Assembly (NCBI GenBank): GCA_002989075.1
Contig: PSQN01000015.1
Location: forward strand, 1,612,001-1,676,000
Length of the DNA stretch: 64,000 bases
Source: Arthonia radiata
Lineage: Eukaryota > Ascomycota > Arthoniomycetes > Arthoniales > Arthoniaceae
Direction of reading: 5' to 3'
Shown here: positions 31,036 to 40,279 of the stretch, in pieces
How the letters are laid out: each line of letters begins with the position of its first letter
Position numbering within the stretch: the first letter of the stretch is position 1
Program-made: the position numbers and the translations under genes
Notes under the pieces: model-generated
Told to the model about the DNA's origin: nothing
Databases searched by the model: none
Seen by the model: the letters and a program-made list of their open reading frames with translations, nothing else

Positions 31036-31914
31036 ATGGCACCGCGTAGACAAGGCGCTCGACAAGCACAACAAGCTCCACGCCGTCAACGCAGTCGGAG
31101 TCCCCCAACCCTCCATACTCAGACCGGTCTTGAAGTCCTCCCTCAGGAACCAGCAAGGGGACAAGCTTTAACTGGTCCGTATTTACCCATCGAGGTTATT
31201 AGGACAATCTTTCAGCACGCTCTCCAACCTAGGCGAGTTACGCCCGAAATGCGCATTGAGCGCCTGCGGCAAGAGGATCCCGGCCCCTGTATTGATCACA
31301 ACCGAGTGCGATGGCCATTCATAAATCGGACATGCTACGCGTGGTTAGCAGGAAATCATCCTCACCTGCACTGCAGAAGGTGGTTCTTTGCACCATTTAT
31401 GCAAACATGGATAAACAGGCCCGGACTCCGAGTTCTGAGGCCAATCCCGGCTCCCCCCATCGAGCCACACATGAGAGACCACGTGCGCTGTCTGACTGTG
31501 AACGCGGTGCATACGCAACCCGGACAAATAGGAGTCGTGCGTCCGAGGTACGAAAGCCAGGCCCAGCATAGCGTACCCTTCGATACCCTTATGGAAGTCC
31601 TTCATGGGCTGGACCTACAAGAACTCTACATTCATCGTATACGGTCAATGCCGTCGGGCGCAGACGAGACACGTGGTGAACCAGTAAATCAAGCAGTCAA
31701 CGCGGTACGGCGGATCCAACGTGACTGCACTGGGCTACGACGATTGACCTTTGCACTCCGTGCTTCGGGGCAATTGTCGCCAATAGAGGTGGGCTGGATG
31801 TGCGAGAGGACTGAAACTATTCCGCCGCCGAGGCCGACGCATCTTCGCAGGGATGATAACTTGCCCTGGCGTTCTTATACGTTACAGAGGGATGTTGTAG
31901 CACCGCACCGGTAG
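31036..31914 (+). CDS. F-box-like hypothetical protein
   Basis: A 292-residue ORF with no intron needed. The N-terminus (1-45) is basic and Gln/Arg-rich. Residues 49-63 read YLPIEVIRTIFQHAL, the pattern of a fungal F-box (LPxEVxxxIF), which would bind Skp1 in an SCF ubiquitin ligase. The remaining 220 residues resemble the poorly conserved C-terminal part of many lineage-specific fungal F-box proteins, with leucine-rich strings (LMEVLHGLDLQELYIHRI and LRRLTFALRASG) that might bind a substrate. I recognise no specific family. It lies in accessory DNA, and its stop is next to that of the truncated hydrolase on the other strand. Confidence 0.6.
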   Translation: MAPRRQGARQAQQAPRRQRSRSPPTLHTQTGLEVLPQEPARGQALTGPYLPIEVIRTIFQHALQPRRVTPEMRIERLRQEDPGPCIDHNRVRWPFINRTCYAWLAGNHPHLHCRRWFFAPFMQTWINRPGLRVLRPIPAPPIEPHMRDHVRCLTVNAVHTQPGQIGVVRPRYESQAQHSVPFDTLMEVLHGLDLQELYIHRIRSMPSGADETRGEPVNQAVNAVRRIQRDCTGLRRLTFALRASGQLSPIEVGWMCERTETIPPPRPTHLRRDDNLPWRSYTLQRDVVAPHR

Positions 31915-31915
31915 A

Positions 31916-32361
31916 TTACAAACATAGGTAAGCCTTGACTTCAGCCTGCATCCGTTATCATGTACAAAGAGTACGAGAGTTGCCAGGCTTACAGATTTCG
32001 ACACGATGCCATCGAGACTATGCGCGATAAAGATGATCGGTCGCTCGTGCGCCTGTAAAGGGTTAGTCGAGAGTCATGTGCAGCGACGCATCTGCACTAC
32101 CTGCGTGCCTTCCCTTTTCTGCGCTAGACACGCAAGTAGGGCCTCTGCATGCTCATGTATGAATTTGCCGTCTTCGTCGCGTCTTGATATGATCGGCGCA
32201 TTGTATCCGAAGCTCATTATTCTCGCGTTCTCAATATCACGAGGAAGGAAGTCTCGTGGCCAGCACACGCCATCAATAGTCCAGGTCTCTTCCCAATGTC
32301 CGCGAAGCCCATGTATGAAGACAATACTCTGCTGAGTAAGCGCCATGGTGCCGTGTTCCAT
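31916..32361 (-). pseudogene. Truncated alpha/beta-hydrolase (serine esterase module)
   Basis: Exons 32361-32101, 32052-31993 and 31945-31916 give about 116 residues. Introns have donors GTAGTG and GTAAGC, and the first has a CTAAC branch. The sequence matches the N-terminal esterase module often found at the front of fungal NACHT or ankyrin proteins: VFIHGLRGHWEETWT, VCWPRDFLP, ARIMSFGYNA, then RPIIFIAHSLDGIVSKS. The nucleophile Ser is present, but the usual HSLGG is HSLDG. The Asp and His parts of the triad and any downstream domain are absent; the reading frame ends within about 10 residues of the last splice. It is probably a truncated relic. A real short protein is possible because splicing stays in frame. 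Confidence 0.6.
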
Positions 32362-33623
32362 AGTGGACGTGTGCGCTTGCTTACTCTACCTCCGCGTTTT
32401 TGGACTCGAAAATGATTCTGAGCTGATCAACATGTGCATCCAATCTCGATCCTCGTTCGCTCGATACTGGACCGGCCCGATGGATTGATCCCGAGACCGC
32501 AAAGCGTGTGCGACTGATCAAGTTCGGTTCATCATGATGTATATGCGGCCTCAGTGTTAGGGAGTTGACAATGGTAGCAAGGCTTGGTACGCAAAGTTTG
32601 GATTTGACAATCTACTCGATTTCCTTAGACCACTGATCCCAGAGCGATGTCGCTATCATACCTTGACAGTTGGATATCCTGTTCCGTTCCGAAGTGATCC
32701 TAGTTGCATTTTGGATAGATTGTGAGCACCTGGGTATCTATGATTAAGTCAACGATACGATGCGCCGAAGACAGTATTGCTGCAGAAACTTCAATCTTTG
32801 TCAATTGCGAAGGAAGACATCGGGTCTGCAGACGACAAGATTTGACGCTCAATTGAGCTACGTTGCGTTTCACAAACGTGGACTCTCGAGCATGAATACT
32901 CTCTACTCTCGAGCGGCTCCTGATAAAAGCGATGCGAGTTGATAAGCGAGGTGTGTCGACGTTCTGTCCAATGGCCCATGCCTTGCATCTTCGAAATCGA
33001 TGGGAATAAAGCATCTGGCCGCGCTAGATACGCGGGAATGGGCATTGAAATCACCGCTTGGAAAGCGATCGACACAATTGCAAACACCGTCAGACGATCA
33101 CAGCGTAGCTTTGCTGGTCGTCTTGGTGGACTACTCAGCAGTTTAGGGATGTTTGTGTCTGGGCATATTTGCGAGTGCATTGCTGAATGCAAATCGATTT
33201 GGACTGATGTACGGCATAGCGGCTTTGGGCTGAGATATACATCAGCAACAGGAGACTTTTGGTGGGATTGACAGTTTTGTCGTGAGGTTGTTCGTGGCTA
33301 TGCTGGACGGCGAGCATGAGTCCAAGTGCCAAGGCCGGAGCGATGGTTTCGTATTGTGGCCCGTGCGAGACGCTAAAAACGCACCAATCCAGATCCATTG
33401 CACTAGCCTTTTTGTGGCACGTGCGCCCAATTCAAGACGGGAACGTGAATGTCAAGAAAATTTACCAGTCGTGAAAGATGACACCGCACTCACGCTGATC
33501 CAGGCCATCGAAATGCGGACGATCAACGAGAATGTGACCGTCAAATCAGCGGTCTCGCCAAAAACTTGCCTACGATCAATTATCATGGCGAAATAGACTT
33601 ATTCAAGGTATCATGCAATCTGC
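32362..33623. other. Gene-poor stretch
   Basis: Overlapping ORFs on both strands (about 32791-33271) without motifs. No gene is supported. Confidence 0.4.
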
Positions 33624-34685
33624 TCATAGCCTGGCAGTCAGGTCTTTTCCGTCCAACCATCGCTGCAAATTCTTAACGTTCTGTCGATACCAGTCTTTGA
33701 TCACGTCCTCCTGTCCATAACCCATATGCGGACTTAGCAGAACGTTGGCTCTTCCATCTCCTCCCCACTTCTCTGTCCTCCAGGCACTACTTTTCGGCAG
33801 CGGCTCTTCGTCGAATACGTCCAGCGCCGCGCCTTTGATTCGACCCTCTAGACAAAGCTTCAGCAGTGCATCCTCATCAACCAGAGGCCCTCGACTCGTG
33901 TTCACGAAAAGCGCCGTCTTCTTCATCAAGTCGAGCTCTTTCTCCCCGACGATCCCTATTGAACGATCCGACATGACCATGTGAAGACTCACAACATCCG
34001 CGTCCCGAAACAGAGTCTCCTTGTCCACGCGTTCAAACTCCCCAGCGTCCAATCCCGCAGCCGTAGCCTGCTGATCAGCACTCTTCTGACTCAAGTTTGG
34101 ACTCCATGCAATCACACGCATGCCCCATGCTTGGACTGCAATGCGACCGACCGCCGAGCCCAACCTTCCTAAGCCAACAAGACCCAGAGTCTTCCCAGAG
34201 ATCCCGGTCGCAAGCGTCGGTCCCTGCCATCCTCCTTCACGGACGTGCTGATGGTCTCGCGCGACGTGACGCGCCAATCCTAATATAAACGCCCATGTGT
34301 GCGTGGTTGTGCTATCGGGCCTTGGACGCTTGGGCTTCTCACCCATCGGGACGCCTGTGCCGGCAACAAGAATGCCTTGGTTGCGACACTGCTCGAGATC
34401 AATACTCGCGTTCTTCGGTCCCGTTGTGAGCAGCAATTTCAGCTTCGGCAGCTGTGACAGAAGAGTAGCAGGGAAGGGCGTGCGCTCGCGCATCGTGATG
34501 ATCACGTCATAGTCGTGCAGACGATCGATGAGTTGCTGTAATCCTTGAGGCGTCTTTGTTGACAGCGTGTTGGGGTAGTGGTGGACTGTGAGGTTTGCAC
34601 GGGTTTCAAGCACATGCTGGAAGTGTTTGGTTGAAAGCGATTGATAATCGTCGAGGATTGCGATCTTGACGGGTGTTGTGGACAT
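33624..34685 (-). CDS. D-isomer-specific 2-hydroxyacid dehydrogenase
   Basis: NAD(P)H-dependent reductase of 2-oxoacids, 353 residues, single exon. The substrate-binding domain flanks a Rossmann domain with GLGRLGSAVG (171-180). Catalytic residues of the family are visible: Arg265 in NTSRGPLVDE, Glu294 in DVFDEEPLP and His320 in LLSPHMGYG. The N-terminus has AILDDYQ, typical of the fungal subgroup near D-3-phosphoglycerate or glyoxylate/hydroxypyruvate reductase-like enzymes. The substrate is uncertain. Cytosolic. It is the one clearly functional enzyme inside the accessory zone. Confidence 0.92.
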   Translation of the reverse strand: MSTTPVKIAILDDYQSLSTKHFQHVLETRANLTVHHYPNTLSTKTPQGLQQLIDRLHDYDVIITMRERTPFPATLLSQLPKLKLLLTTGPKNASIDLEQCRNQGILVAGTGVPMGEKPKRPRPDSTTTHTWAFILGLARHVARDHQHVREGGWQGPTLATGISGKTLGLVGLGRLGSAVGRIAVQAWGMRVIAWSPNLSQKSADQQATAAGLDAGEFERVDKETLFRDADVVSLHMVMSDRSIGIVGEKELDLMKKTALFVNTSRGPLVDEDALLKLCLEGRIKGAALDVFDEEPLPKSSAWRTEKWGGDGRANVLLSPHMGYGQEDVIKDWYRQNVKNLQRWLDGKDLTARL

Positions 34686-35518
34686 GCCGGTTCAGGTCAC
34701 GGTTCCTCGCGCACTCGCCAGGATTTCTCCAGCGTACCTTTTCTTCGTATGGGTCTCGTCGAGACACGTGGCCGAGCGAGCCCACAAACGCGAACTCAGG
34801 TGACCCTGCAAGATGGGCGGGGCACGTGACGTCATCGCTAGCGGAGGTAGCAAAGATTCCCAAGCTGGACGTGCATCCTCTCGTGCACTTCTCTCTTGTT
34901 CCTGCGTCGACGCAGCTGTTCTTCCACATCTGTTCCCTCTTCCATTGCAAGAGCGTCATGCTGCGTGGCCATCCTGCAGGAAGAGAATCTTGCGTCACTG
35001 AGAACTTGGTGCGACGATTTCTCGAATCATGTTCAGCTCTCACGTTGGACGCGACAGCGAAGTGATAAAACGTCGACGTATGCCTCTCTCCACTATGTGT
35101 GAAGCATACTCGACGAGCCAACATCTCAAAGATCGCGGAAAGTCCAGGACAAGAACACGTGTCATTTCATCGCACCTACCTTTCGATAGCGAACAAAAGG
35201 GGCTCTTTCGCACCACCACACGCTGAAAGTCTTCGGTGCAGCCTCGTGTTATATACTAGAGCCGTCGATTCAGTCATTCTCCCAGATAATTGGTATCGTG
35301 CAATCGTGGCCATTGTCATTTAATTGACTGTTCTAGGCTGATCCCTCGCCCCTGTGTACAAACGACCCTTTGTGGTAAGTAGATGCAGATGGAGCCTGTG
35401 TACTATTGATCATATGCTTTTGACAGTAGGACTCACACTTGTTCTCTCCGCAACACATAATCGCTATGCTGTAGATCGGAGACTTCTACCTGTCTTGTGT
35501 TGTCTTTCCAGGACTACG
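34686..35518. other. Intergenic
   Basis: Between two divergent genes. A GTAAGT at 35377 and a CTTTCCAG ending at 35511 could be a 5' UTR intron of the gene starting at 35519. No other feature is seen. Confidence 0.4.
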
Positions 35519-35920
35519 ATGACAAATGTACAGTCCAAATTGAACGGAGCATCCCTTGGGACGCGCAGCTTTCGAACTGATCATCAAGCCGACTCGTCAA
35601 TCGACATCACTCGCAATTTCATAGACGCACATGTCGGCGATCATGCTGGAGAAGTCTACCTCCGTGGACATCTAGCCAGAATTGACGATAATAGGCGGTA
35701 TACCAGTATGTCTACTCTACGACTACTGATGACATATGCTGGGAGCACAAGTTGACAATGACAAGAGTTCGGGAGGGTTGATTTACCCGCCGGTCAACGT
35801 GATGTGCCATGCAGTCTTCTTGTGAGTGCAGACGAGGCTGAGATTGTGGAAGAGATCGAGGTCCGGGGGAGGCGACCGGAGTTATCACGGCAAGCTTTAC
35901 ATACGCGCGACGAGTGGTAG
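35519..35920 (+). CDS. Orphan protein, one intron; possibly a decaying longer gene
   Basis: Not recognised. Exons 35519-35705 and 35766-35920 give 113 residues. The 60 nt intron has donor GTATGT, a GTTGAC branch and acceptor AAG, and it removes in-frame stops. The product is hydrophilic with balanced charges (EAEIVEEIEVRGRRPEL). After the TAG at 35918 the same frame continues with protein-like sequence (for example NNRDWPGRRRPFIVLEYRG) to about 36140, and again, interrupted, to about 36490. Either this is a short gene next to coding-like relic DNA, or the ancestral protein was longer and is decaying. No homologue comes to mind, so the type is open. Confidence 0.45.
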
Positions 35921-38086
35921 CTCAGTAACGACGAGATCCCTATTCGCGCAGGTCTCCGGCTGAACAACAGAGATTGGCCTGGACGACGACGGCCGTTCAT
36001 TGTCCTTGAATACAGGGGCCAGAGAATGACATCCCGCCTACGAGAAGATTTCGGGCGCCCTTCGTGGAGGATCGACACTGTTCGATACGACTTTCCCAGA
36101 CTTCAGCCAGGAACGGATATTTACCTCGTACGCCACCGGCTGTAGAGTCATGGTCAAAGAACACATCTCGCTGACGGGTACTAGGTAACGATGTGCACCC
36201 TCGCGCTTCACCAGCACATGCGTTTAAACCGTCCACATGGAATCGCGGACCGGCTATGCGGCTACTACATTCATTACGACATGCCGTTGACTGCTGCTCC
36301 GGAGGCTGAGACTCATGCAGACATTATGAGGAGCAATTACATGAGACGACCCGAAACCGTACGCGCGTTAGCTACTGGAGAAGGCGGAGCTACCTAGGTT
36401 TACGCGTATCTGGGGCTTCAGATGGATTGTACCTCGGACGAACGAATTCTTGATGCGGACGCCCAGGAATGCCCCCACCGCAAGGTAACGCTCGGCCGTT
36501 AGAAGACGCTCGGCCGCCAACTTGACGAAGACGCCGATCGGCATAGCACGAAATCGAGATTGACTGTCCGCCTCCTCGACGATTGGCAGTCATTGCCTCA
36601 GTTGTAGTACAGACATTGAACAGCCTTTGACGATACCGCGCAGGTCGATGGGACTTATTAAGCAGCGCAGTCCGAAATAACACTCGACATGGCTTCGATT
36701 TCGATGATCAAGCATCTCATCGGCCGACTTTCTGGTTGCTGGCGTGAAAAAGATCGAGGGAGGCATTGTGACCGCTATTCTGCTTTCTCTCGTTGCAAGA
36801 CCTCTAGTTTGACCATCGATCTGACTTGTTAACGTGATAGCGTCCCAATCGCTTGTGTCGCCAGAGTCAATCTCACATACTCTACGATATGTCTGCGACC
36901 ACGCGGCCAAGCTCGAGAACTGGCGATAGTTCAGAAGCGTTCCTCGCATACTGCTCTGGCGACATGTGATCTTCCGAACTCGCTCCGTACTGTCGTCGAC
37001 GCAGCATTTCATACTGCTGCACGGGATCAGCCGCACGTAGCCTCGGCGTACACCCGGGTACTCATTCGCGACTATCATCGCTCGGCTCATTGTACGAAGC
37101 ACAGGAACAAATCCTTTCGCAGGCTGCTGTTAGCGTATCTATACAGACCTACTCGCGGTGAGGGCAGTCAATGCCAACCGACTTGCTCGGAGTGCCACTG
37201 CTCCGTGTTTACATGTGGAGAGGTACGCCTTGGTTCATCGGCGTGCTGACGAAGAGCAGCTTCTAACGGATGCCAGGCCTGAGGTAGTGCGCATATTACT
37301 CATCTTAGCAACAGTGATTGATGTTAATGATGCTGATCTTGCTGACGCATACATGGGTCATCGTTCTGCACGTGTGGAGTGATGGAAGCTGAAGGAGGAC
37401 GCCATTGATATTGGTCAACTGCAGTCAGGTTATGCTGATCCGATACTTGTCTCCCGACCATGTGATGCGGGCGTAGAGGCAGAGTATAGTCTCCAAAGTC
37501 ATGATTCGTTGATTGCACAACGAGGCAAGCAACCTTAGGCTTAAGAACATCGGAGTAATGTTCGACCAAATGCATGCTGCAAAACAACGTACCTCTATCA
37601 AGGAAAGAGTTTGATGTCGATCTTCTCCAGCTAGATACATCGGTCGCTTGACTTGACGACTCGCGAGTAGAGGTGCGGACGCTAGCTTCATGGATTGCCA
37701 TCCTTCACCAATGTCCGCGGCGAATGATCCTTATCTCTCCCCCATCGCATTCGGTTCACTCCGCGTTTATGAGGAGGAAGCAGGGAAACCGGCGACTCGA
37801 ATGTCGGCCTGCCATGTTCGGCCCGTGTAAAACAACTCATAGGGTATGCACGAGACCGTCCCCCTCCTGTGTGATCCTGTGAGATCGTGACACGCGGGGA
37901 CCCAGCCTACTGGGAGGAGTTGAGCATCCCATCGATCCCAGAAACTCTCGCATGCGACTACGGGTTTATAAGCCAGAGCTCTGCGGTCGCGCGTGGCCCA
38001 GTGTCTCTATTCCATATTATTCCCGTTCCTTTTCAAGCACGCTTGTTAGCAACTGGACACTCCCACACGAGTCTTTTGCAAGCATC
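35921..38086. other. Coding-like relic DNA
   Basis: Over 2 kb with several protein-like stretches on the plus strand in one frame, broken by stops. A competing reverse-strand ORF lies at 36590-37102. I cannot assign any of it. The final 200 bp should contain the promoter of the hydrolase at 38087. Confidence 0.35.
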
Positions 38087-38966
38087 ATGTCTCCTTCTCT
38101 CATCCGCAAGCCCACTTTCGTCCTCGTGCCGGGCATCTTCCACACTCCCGCACATTTCCAACAGCTCATTGACGCCTTGAGCAAAGAAGGCTACGAAAGT
38201 CGTCCCATATCGCACCGTAGCATCGGCAAAGGCGTTTTGACAGCGGAGCCTGGTGATGACGCGAGAGGAGTGCGCGCGGTGTTGAAAGAGCTGATAGAGG
38301 AGCAGGGCAAAGACGTCGTGGTCGTTGCTCACTCGTATGGCGGTGTCGTGCGTCTCATCACGGACTTTCTACCGTCGTCGAAAGAATAAAAAATGACAGA
38401 GAATGCAGCCGGCATCCCAAGCCCTCCACGGCCTTACCAAAGCCGAGCGCGTCCTCAACGGCGGACCTGGCGGTGTCTCGCGCGTCATCTTCCTTGCAGC
38501 CATACTCCCCAAAGAAGGCGAGAGCGCCATGGACGTGCTTACTAAAGCAGACCAAGCCGACAACCCATGGATCGAGGCGGACGTAAGTTCTTCTTCGCCT
38601 TTATCTTGCACAAGCTTACCCACCACCGCACAGTCGACCAACCCCGCCATCGCACGACACAACGATCTCGTGCAGGACTACCTCTTCCACGATTTACCAC
38701 GAGTGAAACAAACACATTGGGCATCTCAGCTCCAACCGATGAGCGGACACAGCGTTACCACGCCGGCGCGGAACACATGCTGGGATCTCGACGTGCTGAA
38801 GACGTACATCTTTCTGTCGCGCGACTGGGGGCTTTGGCCAGAGACGCAGAAAATGATGTTTGAAGCTGTCAGCGATGGCACGTGGAGGACGAAGACGATT
38901 GAGAGTGGGCATTCGCCGTTTTTGAGCCATGTTGGGGAGCTGGTGGAGGTGTTGGTTGAGAACTGA
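38087..38966 (+). CDS. Alpha/beta hydrolase (three exons)
   Basis: Exons 38087-38347, 38409-38582 and 38634-38966 give 255 residues. Introns are 61 and 51 nt with donors GTGCGT and GTAAGT. The first splice makes VVVAHSYGGVPASQAL, with the nucleophile elbow HSYGG (about residues 82-86). VLVPGIFHTPAHF near the N-terminus supplies the oxyanion region, and IESGHSPFLS near the C-terminus supplies the catalytic His. The acid is probably in the segment before it. The pattern fits the AB-hydrolase-1/EstA-like esterases common in fungi, substrate unknown. The second intron is a multiple of three, so an unspliced form stays in frame. No signal peptide. Confidence 0.85.
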
Positions 38967-39292
38967 GCTGCGTGCTGGCTTGTCGGCTTTTGCGAGGACC
39001 ATGGGCTTGGGTGTGGCGTGGCTGAAGAGGGAAGTCGCAGTCATCAGGTAAAAGAGCCGCAAACAGGTCTAGGCCTTGCTTGATGCAGCTCCCCTTCATC
39101 AACGAAGACCTGCTTCACCATGCACGTCGCCATCGCCCCATCGCGACAAGCTTCCAGACTCTACCATGCTATCCCGCACTAGCACCAACATCATCACTAG
39201 CGCTCGCTCTCCCCTTGTCGGAGTACCCACCACCCGTGACTCATCCTTACTCTTGCCGTCGTTCCTACAACTGTAGCAGTCACACTGGCATT

Positions 39293-39307
39293 AAACCCTA
39301 ACCCTAG
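39293..39307. promoter_or_regulatory. Telobox-like AAACCCTAACCCTAG
   Basis: Two head-to-tail CCCTAA units. It is too short to be a telomere. It matches the telobox that binds Myb/Tbf1-type factors in promoters, or may be a trace of interstitial telomeric repeat. No gene start lies next to it. Confidence 0.3.
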
Positions 39308-39858
39308 ACAACTCACCCAAACCCATCTCTGCTCCTCTCCCTCTTGTCTTCTTCTCCTCCTCCGGTTGCCAAAGGTGCCCAAACGCGGCAATTCTGAATG
39401 TACTGTTTTCCCCAACACATGATCAGTGACGAAACCGCGACCTGCCCTCTCTCCTTCTTCTTCACCGCGCTCTAGCAAGAACGGCAGAGAGGGACACACA
39501 GGCCCGCTCGGAGATCTTGTCCGCTCGTGCCAGCCAGTCGTAACAAGGGTCGCAGAGCACGGGATGACAAAGGCTTGTAGCAGCACAGCGGGGTCTATTG
39601 AGGAACTTCCCAGAAATACGTCCCTGCCAGAGCGTGCGTCCGGAAACGCTATATCAGTGGAGGGGAAGATGTGGGTCTTTAATCCTTCGAGGCTCTGACG
39701 GACTTGTGATGAATTGCCCCTGTCAGGATCATGGGTGCTGCTCAGCGGTGTCCATGGGACTGGGTTTGGCTTGCTCGACGCCCTGGCTCTGAGGGTTGCA
39801 AGGTCGGGTGCTGAAGTCTGATTTATGATGAGTGATGTTGAGGATCATGGGGTGGATG

Positions 39859-39919
39859 AGCTGCATGAGCGAGCTGCATGAGCGAGCTGCATGAGCGAGC
39901 TGCATGAGCGAGCTGCATG
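39859..39919. repeat. 13 bp tandem repeat, 4.7 copies
   Basis: The unit AGCTGCATGAGCG is repeated perfectly four times and ends with a 9-base partial unit. Perfect identity implies recent expansion. No supported gene overlaps it. Confidence 0.9.
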
Positions 39920-40279
39920 GGTGACCCTCATGTGCATTTGAATTGGGTGGGAGGCGCGTATGCAACATCAAGAAGGCGGTATAGCAATCGTCAAAAGTGA
40001 CGGGGAATGCTGAGTAAAAGTTCATTGTTCACGCTGGGGTATCACCTATATAATCATTACAAAATCGTAGACCATGTGCATGCGCTTCGTGAATCATCAA
40101 ATATGCCACCACGCTTCTCTGAAAGCCTCCGCGTAGCAAACCAAGCGGCATGCTGTTCTACTACTTCGAGTGGCAGAGTTTCCAATGCCTGACCTCGCCT
40201 AGCGCAAACAATTGTCACATGTAACAGCAAGTTCTTCACTCAAAGCGTGATGACCCTTGCACCGTATCGACGCTGGTAC

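Larger units (their letters stand above)
38967..40279. other. Intergenic
   Basis: About 1.3 kb with no supported gene. It contains an AAACCCTAACCCTAG string at 39293-39307 and a 13 bp tandem repeat at 39859-39919. Confidence 0.45.

Noticed and set aside
36590-37102. 170-codon reverse-strand ORF
   Set aside because: No motif, and it competes with a similarly open plus-strand frame, so neither strand can be preferred.
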